Shown in pieces: positions 8,081-17,436 of a DNA stretch of 62,395 bases. A model generated the notes under the pieces. The model was not told the DNA's origin, ran no database searches, and worked only from the letters and a program-made list of their open reading frames with translations. The stretch comes from Ardenticatenaceae bacterium. GTDB lineage: Bacteria > Chloroflexota > Anaerolineae > Promineifilales > Promineifilaceae. The stretch is from positions 1 through 62,395 of the forward strand of contig JACKBU010000029.1 of assembly GCA_020634395.1 (NCBI GenBank), given 5' to 3'. The translations under genes and the position numbers were made by a program. Numbering within the stretch: position 1 is the first letter of the stretch; each line of letters opens with the position of its first letter.

Positions 8081-9311
8081 AACTTTCCGGCTCTTCCACA
8101 GGGGCCGGGGGAATACTGATAATTTCTTGCCCCGTCAAAAAGTCCTCTGCGGCTTGCAGTTGAGTGTCTTCTGGTTCGGCATCGGCCGTAAGCTCCGGCA
8201 GGGGGATAAAATAGTCGGGCGTGAGACCGGCCTGGTTGACCCAGGTTTTGTTGGGCGTGAGCCAGCGGGCAATGGTCAGGCGCACCCCGCCCCCATTGCT
8301 AAGACTCTGCCAGGTTTGTACAGTACCTTTGCCATAGGAAGTTTGCCCAATCAAAACGCCGCGCCCTTCGTCCTGAATTGCGCCGGCCAACACCTCAGAA
8401 GCGCTGGCGCTGCCTTCGTCGATGAGCACGGCCAATGGGACGTTTTCGGCCAGGCCTTTATCGGTGGATTCGTAGAGATTCTCGTTGCCATCCCCAAATT
8501 GTTCACGCAGGATGACACCTTGGGGTAGGAACTGGTCGGCAATGGAAACGGCCGTGTCCAGGCTGCCACCCGGATTGTGGCGCAAATCCAAAATCAGGCC
8601 GGAGGGATTGTTGGCCATCACGGTTTCTAGCGCGTCAGCCATCTCTTTGCCAGACTGGTTGCCGAACCGGGCGAGGCGCACGTAGGCGATGTTGTTATCC
8701 AGCATTTCGCTGCGCACGCTTTTGAGGGCAATTGTGTCGCGCACAATATCTAGTTCAATCTGCTCGCCATCTCGTTCGATCAGCAGGTGAACGGCCGTGC
8801 CCGCTGGCCCTCGCACCAACGCCGCCGCTTCCGATACATCCATCCCCGTTAAATCCACGCCATCTGCCTGGCGTAAAATGTCTCCCGGCTTTAGCCCGGC
8901 CGCTTCTGCCGGTGACCCTTCAATAGGGGAGACAACGACAATTTGGTCTTCAACGGCTTCAACTTCAGCCCCAATCCCCTGGAATTCGCCCGACATCGTT
9001 TCCCGGGCCGCTTCTTCATCTGACGGCGACAAGTAACGCGTATGTGGATCCTCCAAGACGGCCAGCATGCCATCAATAGCGCCTTTCGTCAGAAGCTCAT
9101 CATCTACCGGTTGTTGATAATAACGCGCGTGAACCAGATTCCAGACTTCCCAGAAGGGCGAAAATGCGTCTTTGGCTTCATCGGGCGTGGTTGTGGCGGG
9201 TCCAAAAAATGCATAAGGTGCCCAGGGCGACTGCCCCACGAAGTATCCGCCCACAAAACCGATGATAAGCAGCAGCAAGACGGACATACCGGTAAAAGAT
9301 TTTGTATTCAT
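8079..9311 (-). CDS. Carboxyl-terminal processing protease (S41 family, CtpA-like)
   Basis: Exported serine protease that trims or degrades periplasmic or extracytoplasmic proteins. From ATG 9311 (MNTKSFTGM; GGAG 7 nt upstream) it has 410 residues: an N-terminal membrane anchor (VLLLLIIGFVGGYFVG), the CTP N-domain, a PDZ domain (about 95-175, with GSPAEAAGLKPGDILR) and the protease core. The Ser/Lys dyad is visible as GSASASEV (Ser about 303) and TSYGKGTVQ (Lys about 328), about 25 residues apart as in the family. The upstream start at 9326 lacks a ribosome binding site. Confidence 0.93.
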   Translation of the reverse strand: MNTKSFTGMSVLLLLIIGFVGGYFVGQSPWAPYAFFGPATTTPDEAKDAFSPFWEVWNLVHARYYQQPVDDELLTKGAIDGMLAVLEDPHTRYLSPSDEEAARETMSGEFQGIGAEVEAVEDQIVVVSPIEGSPAEAAGLKPGDILRQADGVDLTGMDVSEAAALVRGPAGTAVHLLIERDGEQIELDIVRDTIALKSVRSEMLDNNIAYVRLARFGNQSGKEMADALETVMANNPSGLILDLRHNPGGSLDTAVSIADQFLPQGVILREQFGDGNENLYESTDKGLAENVPLAVLIDEGSASASEVLAGAIQDEGRGVLIGQTSYGKGTVQTWQSLSNGGGVRLTIARWLTPNKTWVNQAGLTPDYFIPLPELTADAEPEDTQLQAAEDFLTGQEIISIPPAPVEEPES

Positions 9312-9448
9312 GTCATGTCTCCACACTTCAGAATTGAACCGTTGCAGATAGATCTTTCAATCGTTTATAGCAGCAGGGAGAGTAGCAGGGTCTTATGAGT
9401 TTTTAGTTGGCGTAGGTTAAGAGATGCCTAAACGCCAAAATAGCGTGT

Positions 9449-9476
9449 TTGAAGGAGTTTGTCCCTCTGTTACAAT
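9449..9476 (+). promoter_or_regulatory. Promoter of the glycosylphosphotransferase gene
   Basis: TTGAAG (9449-9454), 16-bp spacer, TACAAT (9471-9476). A GAAGGG ribosome binding site precedes the ATG at 9501. Confidence 0.55.
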
Positions 9477-9500
9477 AAATGAGCGGAAGGGTAAATTGCA

Positions 9501-11036
9501 ATGACTAATCAAAAAATCCGGACCACCTATACCATATCGCTGGTTATTTTAGACGCGATACTAATTAGTGTGGCCTTTATCCTGGCGTATCAACTGCGAT
9601 TGTGGATTCCCTGGCCGGAAGAGTTGGCCAACCCCATCCCCATCGCCGGTTATACCGGCCTTATCTTGGTTCAGGTCATTTCGATTATTGCTGTCCTTTT
9701 CTTTTACCGCCAGTATTACATTCCCCGCGCCGTTTCTCGGGTTGACCAATTCTATTACATCTTCGCGGCCGTTTCGATAGGCACGCTCATGGCCGTGGCT
9801 ATTTCCACCTTCATTTTCAAGGGCGATGAGGTCATCCGCGATTACCCACGCGCCATGATCATTTACGCCTGGGTGCTGACCATTGTGCTTTTGCTTATCG
9901 GCCGGGTGTTTCACCAACTGGCGCGTGCTGGTCTGCGCCGTCGTTACGGCATCGGCGAGGATAGACTGCTGGTTATCGGCACTGGAGACATGGCCCAGGT
10001 GGTTGTGCAGCGCATTTTATGGTCACCTCAGTTAGGCTACAAACTCATCGGCATCGTAAACGGGGATGACAAGAAGGAGCTTTTGGGTGTGCCTGTTCTG
10101 GGCAAGCCGGAAGACTTGCCCACACTCATCGAACAACATGCCATCGACGAAGTGATCATTGCCATGCCGGAAAAAGGGCATCGCGAGACGGTGCGGGTGA
10201 TCTCCTATTGTGAACGCGGCCGTGTTTCCATCAAAACTTTTCCTGACATTTTTCAATTTGTGACCTCCGAAGCCACAATTGACGACCTGGGCGGTTTGCC
10301 CTTGTTAACCGTGCGCGATTTTGCCCTGCGTGGTTATATGCTGATCTTCAAGCGCTGGATAGATTTTCTGGTATCAGCGTTTGGCCTCATATTTCTGTCG
10401 CCGCTCATGTTGTTGGTCGCCTTAGCCATTAAATTGGAGTCCCCTGGGCCGGTTTTCTTTGTGCAGGAACGTATGGGTTTGGATGGCAAACCCTTCCTGA
10501 TGATTAAGTTTCGTTCCATGCGCAGCGATGCTGAAAAGGACGGTCCTGGCTGGACGACAGACGATGACCCACGCCAGACAAAGCTGGGCAAGCTTATTCG
10601 CCGAATAGAGGTAGATGAGCTGCCCAATCTCATTAACGTGTTTATCGGTGAAATGAGTCTGGTTGGTCCGCGGCCAGAACAGGCCCACTATGTGGCACAG
10701 TTCCGCAAGATCGTGCCACGTTACATGGATCGCCATCGCGACAAAGGTGGGATGACCGGTTGGGCACAAATCAACGGTCTGCGCGGCGACACGTCTATTA
10801 ACGAGCGCACTAAGTTTGACCTCTGGTATTCGGAAAACTGGTCTGTCTTGTTAGACGTTAAAATTATTTTGCGCACGATCTGGCAAATTGTTGATCGGAA
10901 AAATGGTCAACGATCCCCTGAGTCAACGTCTGCGGTAGCGGAACTGAAGGTGGCACCGCCTCAAGATAACGGTGTCGCCGCCAGACAGTCGGAGCCTTCT
11001 GTTCCTTCCTCGCGAATTACGCAAAGCAAAAGTTAA
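9501..11036 (+). CDS. Polyprenyl glycosylphosphotransferase (WbaP/CpsE-type)
   Basis: Integral membrane enzyme that starts exopolysaccharide repeat units by moving a sugar-1-phosphate from a nucleotide sugar to undecaprenyl phosphate. The 511 residues show four or five N-terminal membrane helices, a Rossmann-like CoA-binding-type domain (about 150-260, LLVIGTGDMAQVVVQRI) and the bacterial sugar transferase domain from about 280: KRWIDFLVSAFGLIFLSPLM, SPGPVFFVQERMGLDG, KFRSMR, DELPNLINVFIGEMSLVGPR and GMTGWAQINGLRGD. Probably functions with the polysaccharide genes at 58.9-62.4 kb, though it stands alone here. It contains no ACGGCCGT copies, unlike most neighbours. Confidence 0.93.
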   Translation: MTNQKIRTTYTISLVILDAILISVAFILAYQLRLWIPWPEELANPIPIAGYTGLILVQVISIIAVLFFYRQYYIPRAVSRVDQFYYIFAAVSIGTLMAVAISTFIFKGDEVIRDYPRAMIIYAWVLTIVLLLIGRVFHQLARAGLRRRYGIGEDRLLVIGTGDMAQVVVQRILWSPQLGYKLIGIVNGDDKKELLGVPVLGKPEDLPTLIEQHAIDEVIIAMPEKGHRETVRVISYCERGRVSIKTFPDIFQFVTSEATIDDLGGLPLLTVRDFALRGYMLIFKRWIDFLVSAFGLIFLSPLMLLVALAIKLESPGPVFFVQERMGLDGKPFLMIKFRSMRSDAEKDGPGWTTDDDPRQTKLGKLIRRIEVDELPNLINVFIGEMSLVGPRPEQAHYVAQFRKIVPRYMDRHRDKGGMTGWAQINGLRGDTSINERTKFDLWYSENWSVLLDVKIILRTIWQIVDRKNGQRSPESTSAVAELKVAPPQDNGVAARQSEPSVPSSRITQSKS

Positions 11037-11056
11037 ATATCTAACACGGTTCTTAT

Positions 11057-11085
11057 TTGACGCTGATCTGGTCGCATGATATGAT
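11057..11085 (+). promoter_or_regulatory. Heat-shock operon promoter
   Basis: TTGACG (11057-11062), exactly 17 bp, TATGAT (11080-11085). Predicted start near 11092, immediately before the CIRCE operator. Confidence 0.8.
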
Positions 11086-11100
11086 ATTTTAAGTAGGGCT

Positions 11101-11127
11101 TTAGCACTCTAATATGGAGAGTGCCAG
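11101..11127 (+). promoter_or_regulatory. CIRCE operator (HrcA binding site)
   Basis: TTAGCACTC - 9 bp - GAGTGCCAG. The left arm is perfect and the right arm differs from the consensus GAGTGCTAA at two positions. It sits in the 5' leader of hrcA, so the operon is autoregulated by HrcA. Confidence 0.93.
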
Positions 11128-11187
11128 TACACTCTTTTAAGGCAATTGGGCGAACGTAATGGTTCGCCTTTGTTGTGATTAAACGGC

Positions 11188-12255
11188 ATGTTCCAATCAT
11201 TAACTGAACGCCAAGAACGCATATTGGACCTGGTAATCCGCACGTATATTCGTACGGGCATTCCGGTCGGCTCGAAGGTATTGGTTGAGCTGTATGACCT
11301 GGATGTTAGCCCCGCTACAGTACGAAATGAGCTGGCGGCTTTAGGTGAAATGGGTTACCTGGTGCAGCTGCATACCTCGGCCGGGAGAACCCCGACAGAG
11401 TTTGGCTACCGTTATTTTGTGCAAAAACTGCTGGGGGAATTTTCACTGCCGCTGCATGAGCGCGAAATGATTCGCCATCAGTTTCACCAGGCACGCCTGG
11501 ATATGAATCAGTGGATGCAGCTGGCGGCGGCGATTCTGGCGCATACCTCCCGCGGGGCCAGCTTTGTGACGGCGCCACAGAGGCGCATTAATCGTTTTAA
11601 GCATCTGCAACTCATTTCTACTCAGGGACGCCTGGTGTTGATGGTTGTGGTTTTATTGGGGGGCGAGGTTAACCAGCAGATGTTGACGTTGGCTGAGCCT
11701 TTACCGCAGGTGCGTTTGAGCGCTGTGGCTCAACGATTGAACGAGCTTTACAGCAGCGCTACTTATGAAGAGATTGTGGCTCTGAGCGGTCATTTGGACA
11801 CTTTAGATGCAGAAGTTACGCGGTTGATCGTTGAAGTTCTGCGACGGGCGGACAACCGGGCTATCAGCGAAATTTATCGTGATGGTCTGGTGAATCTGTT
11901 GGAAGATGAGGGGACGCGCCAGGCTGTGCGGGTGCTGGAGGAACGCACGCTGCTAGCAGACGTGATTTCTGGGACGCAAACGGCCGATACGCGCGGCGTG
12001 CAGGTGCTGATTGGCGGCGAAGGGCGTTGGGAAGAGCTGAAGGATTGTACGATTATTTTATCGCGCTATGGAGTTGTAGAGCATTTTAGTGGTACGGTGG
12101 CGGTGATCGGGCCGACGCGGATGATGTACGGCCGTAACGTGGCTGCCGTGCGCTACGTGGCCGACTTGATGAGCGGCCTCGTCTACGAATATTATATGGA
12201 TGAATTACCGGCCGGGGAGTCAAATGAGTTGAATGGGGTAAATGTCAGTGAGTGA
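11188..12255 (+). CDS. hrcA: Heat-inducible transcription repressor HrcA
   Basis: DNA-binding repressor of class I heat-shock genes. 355 residues: winged helix at the N-terminus (LTERQERILDLVIRTYIRTG...VSPATVRNELAALGEMGYL), the HTSAGRTPTEFGYRYFV linker typical of HrcA, and the C-terminal GAF-like/inserted domain. First gene of the operon and controlled by the CIRCE site at 11101-11127. No strong ribosome binding site is seen. Its 3' end overlaps grpE by 14 nt. Confidence 0.96.
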   Translation: MFQSLTERQERILDLVIRTYIRTGIPVGSKVLVELYDLDVSPATVRNELAALGEMGYLVQLHTSAGRTPTEFGYRYFVQKLLGEFSLPLHEREMIRHQFHQARLDMNQWMQLAAAILAHTSRGASFVTAPQRRINRFKHLQLISTQGRLVLMVVVLLGGEVNQQMLTLAEPLPQVRLSAVAQRLNELYSSATYEEIVALSGHLDTLDAEVTRLIVEVLRRADNRAISEIYRDGLVNLLEDEGTRQAVRVLEERTLLADVISGTQTADTRGVQVLIGGEGRWEELKDCTIILSRYGVVEHFSGTVAVIGPTRMMYGRNVAAVRYVADLMSGLVYEYYMDELPAGESNELNGVNVSE

Positions 12256-12829
12256 AGAAATTATTAACGACGAAGAGCCAATTGTGGAAAAGAATGAAGA
12301 CCAGATCGCGGCTGCCGCGAGCGATGGTGGCAATGAGCAGGTGAGCGGAGAGGAAACGGCCGTAACCGAACCCACGCTAGAAGAACAACTCGAAGCCGCC
12401 AAAGCGGAAGCGGCCAAAAATCTGGACGGCTGGATGCGGGTACAGGCCGAGTTTGCCAACGCGCGTAAGCGCATGGACAAACAGCGGGTGGAAATCCACC
12501 AGCGGGCGACCGCCGATATGGCCGCCAAACTGCTGCCGGTCGTGGATGATTTTGAACGGGCCATCGAAACTGTGCCCGAGGCTATCAGCTCTGATGGTTG
12601 GTTTGAAGGTATCCAACTGGTATACCGCAAGCTGACGACCATTTTAGAGGGCATGAACGTCAAAGTCATAGAGGCAGTCGGCCAGCCCTTTGATCCCAAT
12701 CACCACGAAGCCATCATGCAAGAAGCGTCTGAAGAATATGAAAGCGGGATTGTGACCCGTGAATTGCAAAAAGGCTATATGTTAGGCGACCGTGTGATAC
12801 GGCCGTCACTCGTATACGTTGCTGAATAA
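12242..12829 (+). CDS. grpE: Nucleotide exchange factor GrpE
   Basis: Co-chaperone that releases ADP from DnaK. 195 residues: acidic disordered N-terminus, coiled coil, the core LLPVVDDFERAIE, GMNVKVIEAVGQPFDPNHHEA, and the C-terminal beta domain GYMLGDRVIRPSLVYVAE. Overlap with hrcA implies translational coupling. Confidence 0.96.
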   Translation: MSVSEEIINDEEPIVEKNEDQIAAAASDGGNEQVSGEETAVTEPTLEEQLEAAKAEAAKNLDGWMRVQAEFANARKRMDKQRVEIHQRATADMAAKLLPVVDDFERAIETVPEAISSDGWFEGIQLVYRKLTTILEGMNVKVIEAVGQPFDPNHHEAIMQEASEEYESGIVTRELQKGYMLGDRVIRPSLVYVAE

Positions 12830-12854
12830 TCCAATCGAGTGAGGTAACACGAAC

Positions 12855-14750
12855 ATGGGCAAAATAATAGGTATCGATTTAGGCACAACCAATTCCGTGG
12901 CGGCCGTGATGGAAGGCGGTGAACCTACCGTCATTCCCAGCGCAGAGGGGAGCCGCTTATTTCCTTCTATCGTTGCCGTCAACCCTAAAACCGGCGAACG
13001 GTTGGTAGGCCAGGTAGCCAAGCGCCAGGCCGTCATCAACCCGCAAAACACCATTTACTCCGTCAAGCGCTTCATGGGGCGCAAGTTTGACGATCCTGTG
13101 GTGCAGCGCGCCATCAAATATGTTCCCTACGGTGTAGAAAAAGCCCCCAATGGTGACGTGCGCGTCACCATGAATGAACGCGAATACTCCCCGCCGGAAA
13201 TTTCGGCCATGATTTTGCAAAAAATCAAGACCGACGCTGAAGCTTACCTTGGTCAGCCGGTCACCCAGGCTGTCATCACCGTGCCGGCTTATTTTAACGA
13301 CAGCCAGCGCCAGGCCACCAAAGACGCGGGCAAAATCGCCGGGTTGGAAGTGCTGCGCATCGTCAACGAACCGACTGCTTCGTCGCTGGCTTATGGCATT
13401 GGCAGCGACAAGGACGAGATGATCGCTGTCTACGATCTGGGCGGCGGCACCTTCGACATTTCTATTTTGGAAGTAGGTGACGGCGTGTTCGAGGTGAAAT
13501 CGACCAACGGCGACACTTTCCTCGGCGGCGACGACTTCGACCAGAAAATCATCGACTGGGCGGCCGAACAATTCAAAATGGATCAGGGTATCGATTTGCG
13601 CACCGACCGGCAGGCTTTGCAGCGCCTGAAGGAAGCGGCCGAAAAAGCGAAAATCGAACTATCCACCACCATGCAGACAGAACTCAACCTGCCCTATATT
13701 ACCGCCGACGCCTCCGGGCCAAAACACCTGAACCTGACCTTGACGCGGGCCAAGTTGGAGCAGTTGACAGAAGATTTGATCAGACGATCCATCGAACCCT
13801 GCCGCCAGGCTTTAAAGGATGCCGGCCTGTCCACATCTGAAATTGGTGAGGTGGTGTTGGTGGGCGGCATGACCCGTATGCCGGCTATCCAGGAAGCTGT
13901 CAAGAAGTTCTTCAACAAGGAGCCGCACAAGGGTGTCAATCCCGATGAGGTGGTGGGCATTGGTGCGGCCATCCAGGCGGGCGTGTTGGGCGGCGACGTG
14001 AAAGATGTCTTGCTGCTAGATGTAACCCCCTTAACACTGAGCATCGAAACGCTGGGTGGGGTGGCAACGCCGCTCATTGAGCGCAACACCACTATTCCGA
14101 CGCGCAAGAGCCAGGTGTTCTCCACGGCTGCCGATATGCAGACGCAGGTAGAGATCCACGTGACGCAGGGCGAGCGCCCGATGGCGGCCGATAACAAGAG
14201 CCTGGGCCGCTTCATTCTGGACGGCATCCCGCCGGCGCCACGCGGCGTGCCGCAAATCGAAGTCACCTTCGACATCAATGCCGACGGTATTTTGAATGTA
14301 ACGGCCAAAGATAAAGCCACCGGGCGCGAGCAGGCCATGCAGATCATTCCTTCCAGCGGTTTGCAGGAAAAAGAAATTGATCAGATGGTGCGTGACGCCG
14401 AGGCCCACGCGGCCGAAGATGCTCGCCGCAAAGAAGAAGTGGAAGCGCGCAATGTGGCCGATTCGGCCGTGTACACGGCTGAGAAGTTCTTGAGCGATAA
14501 CGCGGCCAACATACCGGATGCGCAGAAAACGGCCGTGCAAACGCAAATCGACGCCGTCAAGTCGGCTATGTCGAGCGGCGACTCGGCCGGCATGAAAGAG
14601 TCAGCGGCCAGTTTGCAGAATGCTTTGCAGCAAGCCGGGGCAGCAATGTACCAGCAAGGGGGTCCGCAAGCGCCGGGTGCCGATGGCGGTCCAGGCGCCG
14701 GTCCCACCAACCCCGATGAAGACGTCATCGAGGGTGAATTTAGCGAGTAA
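12855..14750 (+). CDS. dnaK: Chaperone DnaK (Hsp70)
   Basis: 631 residues with the actin-like ATPase (GIDLGTTNSVAAVMEGG, VITVPAYFNDSQRQATKDAG, AVYDLGGGTFDISILEVGDG, VVLVGGMTRMPAIQ), the linker DVLLLDVTPLTLSIETLGG, the peptide-binding domain and a Gly/Pro-rich acidic tail ending PDEDVIEGEFSE. GAGG ribosome binding site upstream. Standard position after grpE. Confidence 0.98.
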   Translation: MGKIIGIDLGTTNSVAAVMEGGEPTVIPSAEGSRLFPSIVAVNPKTGERLVGQVAKRQAVINPQNTIYSVKRFMGRKFDDPVVQRAIKYVPYGVEKAPNGDVRVTMNEREYSPPEISAMILQKIKTDAEAYLGQPVTQAVITVPAYFNDSQRQATKDAGKIAGLEVLRIVNEPTASSLAYGIGSDKDEMIAVYDLGGGTFDISILEVGDGVFEVKSTNGDTFLGGDDFDQKIIDWAAEQFKMDQGIDLRTDRQALQRLKEAAEKAKIELSTTMQTELNLPYITADASGPKHLNLTLTRAKLEQLTEDLIRRSIEPCRQALKDAGLSTSEIGEVVLVGGMTRMPAIQEAVKKFFNKEPHKGVNPDEVVGIGAAIQAGVLGGDVKDVLLLDVTPLTLSIETLGGVATPLIERNTTIPTRKSQVFSTAADMQTQVEIHVTQGERPMAADNKSLGRFILDGIPPAPRGVPQIEVTFDINADGILNVTAKDKATGREQAMQIIPSSGLQEKEIDQMVRDAEAHAAEDARRKEEVEARNVADSAVYTAEKFLSDNAANIPDAQKTAVQTQIDAVKSAMSSGDSAGMKESAASLQNALQQAGAAMYQQGGPQAPGADGGPGAGPTNPDEDVIEGEFSE

Positions 14751-14756
14751 AGTAGA

Positions 14757-14820
14757 GGATGGTTTGTTGGTTTGTTGAGTTGGGAGTTTCATAACCAGCG
14801 AACAAACCAACAGACCATCC
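14757..14820. repeat. Intercistronic hairpin, 20-bp arms, between dnaK and dnaJ
   Basis: Arms 14757-14776 (units GGTTTGTT) and 14801-14820 pair over 20 bp with one mismatch, around a 24-nt loop. It lacks a following T-run and lies inside the operon, so it is more like an mRNA processing or differential-expression element than a terminator; that role is inference. Confidence 0.85.
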
Positions 14821-14844
14821 AATTCGTTCACCAACCAACTGCCT

Positions 14845-15999
14845 ATGGCTACCAAACGCGATTACTACGAGGTTCTGGGTGTGTCCCGCAGCGCCAGTAA
14901 AGAAGAGCTAAAAAAAGCTTATCGTCGCCTGGCGCGTCAGTATCACCCCGACGTGAATAAGAGTACGGATGCCGATGAACGCTTCAAGGAGATTAACGAG
15001 GCGTATGAGACGCTGGCCGACGACAACATGCGCGCCCGATATGACCGCTTTGGCCATGCCGGCGTGGAAAATGGCGCGGGCGGCTTCTCCGGGTTTGAGG
15101 GCGGCTTTGGCAGTGTGGCCGACATTTTTGAGGAGTTTTTCGGCGGCGCTTTTAGCGGCGGCGGGACACGCCGGCGCCGCCGTGGACCACGGCGCGGCGC
15201 GGATTTACGCTACGACTTAAAAATCTCGTTTGAAGAAGCCGTTTTTGGCGTTGAGAAAGATATTGAGGTGACTCGACCGGCAGTTTGTCCCGCCTGCAAT
15301 GGGTCAGGCGCGGAGCCGGGAACGAATCCCAAGAGTTGCCCCACCTGCAACGGCTCCGGTGAAGTACGACGCGTGCAGCAGTCGATTTTAGGCTCTTTTG
15401 TTAACGTAACGACTTGCCCTACCTGCCAGGGAACCGGTGAGGTGATTGAAACGCCTTGCCAGACGTGCCACGGCCGTAAACAGGTCCAGGAAACACGCAC
15501 CCTCAAGGTAAAAATTCCGGCCGGTGTGGACAACGATACCCAGATTCGCCTGACGAATGAAGGCGCGCCGGGCATTGACGGTGGTCCGCCGGGAAACCTG
15601 TTCGTGGTTATTCGCGTGCAGGAACACAAAATTTATGATCGTCGCGGCGACGACATCTGGATTGACCTGGAAATCAATGTGGCCCAGGCGGCTCTTGGCG
15701 ATGAGGTGAAAGTTCCGACAATCGACGGCGAAGAAACCCTCTCTATTCCGCCCGGTACAGAATCCGGCAAAGTTTTCAGACTGAAGGGTAAAGGCGTGCC
15801 GCACCTGGATCGCAGCGGCCGTGGCGCCGACGTGGGCCGCGGTGATCAGCACGTTCTCATTCACGTAGCCGTTCCTAAAAAACTGAGCGACGAGCAGCGC
15901 GATTTGTTCGAGAAACTGGCCAAAACGCTGGGAAAAGAAGTGATCCCGCAGCGCGAAAAAGGGATTTTTAGCCAGTTGAAAGATGCCTTAGGGCTTTAG
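14845..15999 (+). CDS. dnaJ: Chaperone DnaJ (Hsp40)
   Basis: 384 residues: J domain with the HPD motif (about residue 34), Gly/Phe-rich linker, four zinc-binding repeats (CPACNGSG, CPTCNGSG, CPTCQGTG, CQTCHGRK, about 149-212) and the C-terminal substrate domains. Type I DnaJ of normal length. Starts ATG 14845 after the hairpin spacer; no clear ribosome binding site. Confidence 0.97.
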   Translation: MATKRDYYEVLGVSRSASKEELKKAYRRLARQYHPDVNKSTDADERFKEINEAYETLADDNMRARYDRFGHAGVENGAGGFSGFEGGFGSVADIFEEFFGGAFSGGGTRRRRRGPRRGADLRYDLKISFEEAVFGVEKDIEVTRPAVCPACNGSGAEPGTNPKSCPTCNGSGEVRRVQQSILGSFVNVTTCPTCQGTGEVIETPCQTCHGRKQVQETRTLKVKIPAGVDNDTQIRLTNEGAPGIDGGPPGNLFVVIRVQEHKIYDRRGDDIWIDLEINVAQAALGDEVKVPTIDGEETLSIPPGTESGKVFRLKGKGVPHLDRSGRGADVGRGDQHVLIHVAVPKKLSDEQRDLFEKLAKTLGKEVIPQREKGIFSQLKDALGL

Positions 16000-16002
16000 T
16001 TC

Positions 16003-16080
16003 GTCAGTGCTTCAGTGTTCAGGCGCTCCAGTGTGAAGCAACTTGGCATGCCTGAGCACTTTTCCACTTGAACACTTATA
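16003..16080. repeat. Intercistronic tract of CAGTGTT-type units between dnaJ and prmA
   Basis: TCAGTGCT/TCAGTGTT units on the left and CCTGAGCACTT...TTGAACACTT on the right form an imperfect inverted repeat. Same position and style as the spacers before dnaJ and nadK. Confidence 0.6.
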
Positions 16081-16086
16081 CAGACT

Positions 16087-17016
16087 ATGTACTGGTTAGA
16101 AGTTAGCATTGTCACAGATGGGGAAGGGGCAGAAGCGATTGCCGAAGCGTTACGGCCGTTTGCCTACAACGACGGCGTGGTTTTAGAACAGTTGGGGGAC
16201 ATGAACGATCTTGACCCCGAAGCGTTGGACCCGGCCGTTACCGTCAAAATTTATCTCCCCGAAGATGAAGATACCCCCGAGGCCCGGCGGCGGATTGAAG
16301 AAGTGCTGTACCATTACGGCCGTCTTTACCCGCTACCACCTCCAACATTCCGCAAACTGCAAGAAGAAGATTGGGCCAATGCCTGGAAGGCTCATTATCA
16401 CCCCTTCCGCGTCGGGCAGCGCCTGTGGATTCAGCCCAGTTGGGAAGAATCGCCGGTAAGCGCTGACCCCGAAGCTGACGGCCTGCACGCCACTGATCTG
16501 GTGATTACGCTGGATCCTGGCATGGCTTTTGGCACGGGTCTGCATCCTACCACGCAGATGTGTTTGCAGGCTTTGGAGGACATTATCCAACCCGGCATGC
16601 GTGTGTTGGACGTCGGCACTGGCTCGGGCATATTGGCTATCGCCGCGGCTAAGTTAGGGGCAGTGGAGTTGTTGGGCGTGGATACGGATCACCTGGCTGT
16701 GCAGGCGGCGCTGGAAAACGTGGAAAAAAACGGGGGAACGGTCGTTACCACCATTCGCCAGGGTACGCTGGCCGACGTGGTCGAACGTGACTGGGACGTG
16801 GTGGTGGTCAATATTTTAGCGCCGGTTATCATCACGCTGCTGTCAGAGTATGATCTGATGCACTATGTGGCCCCCGGCGGCCGTCTGATCCTCAGCGGCA
16901 TTATCGACCAACAGGCTGAGGCTGTGGAAACGGCCGTGCGTGCGGCAAACGGCCGTGTTCAACAGCAGTTACAAGTTAGGGACTGGGTCAGCTACGTCAT
17001 CGGCCACCAGGAATGA
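16087..17016 (+). CDS. prmA: Ribosomal protein L11 methyltransferase
   Basis: SAM-dependent methyltransferase that trimethylates L11. 309 residues: N-terminal substrate-recognition domain, then the class I core with DPGMAFGTGLHPTTQMCL, VLDVGTGSGILAIAAAKLG and VVVNILAPVIITL (family NILA motif). Last gene of the heat-shock operon, the dnaJ-prmA order seen in many bacteria. Confidence 0.95.
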   Translation: MYWLEVSIVTDGEGAEAIAEALRPFAYNDGVVLEQLGDMNDLDPEALDPAVTVKIYLPEDEDTPEARRRIEEVLYHYGRLYPLPPPTFRKLQEEDWANAWKAHYHPFRVGQRLWIQPSWEESPVSADPEADGLHATDLVITLDPGMAFGTGLHPTTQMCLQALEDIIQPGMRVLDVGTGSGILAIAAAKLGAVELLGVDTDHLAVQAALENVEKNGGTVVTTIRQGTLADVVERDWDVVVVNILAPVIITLLSEYDLMHYVAPGGRLILSGIIDQQAEAVETAVRAANGRVQQQLQVRDWVSYVIGHQE

Positions 17017-17070
17017 CTTTCATTTTTTCATTTCTTCAGCCGGGTAGCAGCCACTGACTGGCATGCCAAA

Positions 17071-17104
17071 AAAACGTCACAACAGCCGCTGTGACGTTTT
17101 TTAT
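17071..17104. terminator. Bidirectional terminator between prmA and infA
   Basis: 11-bp perfect stem (AAAACGTCACA at 17071-17081, TGTGACGTTTT at 17090-17100), 8-nt loop, T-run on the plus strand and A-run mirrored on the other side. Confidence 0.93.
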
Positions 17105-17153
17105 TGCTATGGGTAAAGGGGCCTGCTAGAAGTATGGGGGGTAAAGGACGAAT

Positions 17154-17420
17154 TTATTTCTTGGACTGTGACGATGATGCTGGTGAAGACGTCGCACGAT
17201 TGCGGTGATAACGATAGTTGATGCGCCCACGGCTTAAATCATAGGGCGTCATTTCCAGACGTACGCGATCTCCCAACAAAATGCGAATATAATATTTCCG
17301 CATCCGGCCAGAAAGATACGCCAGTACCTTGTGACCGTTATCCAATTCCACCATGAACTGCGTATTGGGCAGCAGTTCTACCACGGTTCCTTCAACTTCT
17401 AGTTTTTCGTTTTTGGCCAT
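17154..17420 (-). CDS. infA: Translation initiation factor IF-1 with a Ser-rich tail
   Basis: 88 residues from ATG 17420 (GAGAGGAAT just upstream). The S1-like OB fold is intact: VEGTVVELLPNTQFMVELDN, GHKVLAYLSGRMRKYYIRI, LGDRVRLEMTPYDLSRGRI. The usual IF-1 ends near residue 72; here a basic, Ser/Ala-rich extension of about 16 residues follows. It is 16 nt downstream of rpsA, forming a two-gene translation operon rather than the common ribosomal-protein location. Confidence 0.94.
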   Translation of the reverse strand: MAKNEKLEVEGTVVELLPNTQFMVELDNGHKVLAYLSGRMRKYYIRILLGDRVRLEMTPYDLSRGRINYRYHRNRATSSPASSSQSKK

Positions 17421-17436
17421 ATTCCTCTCTACAGGT

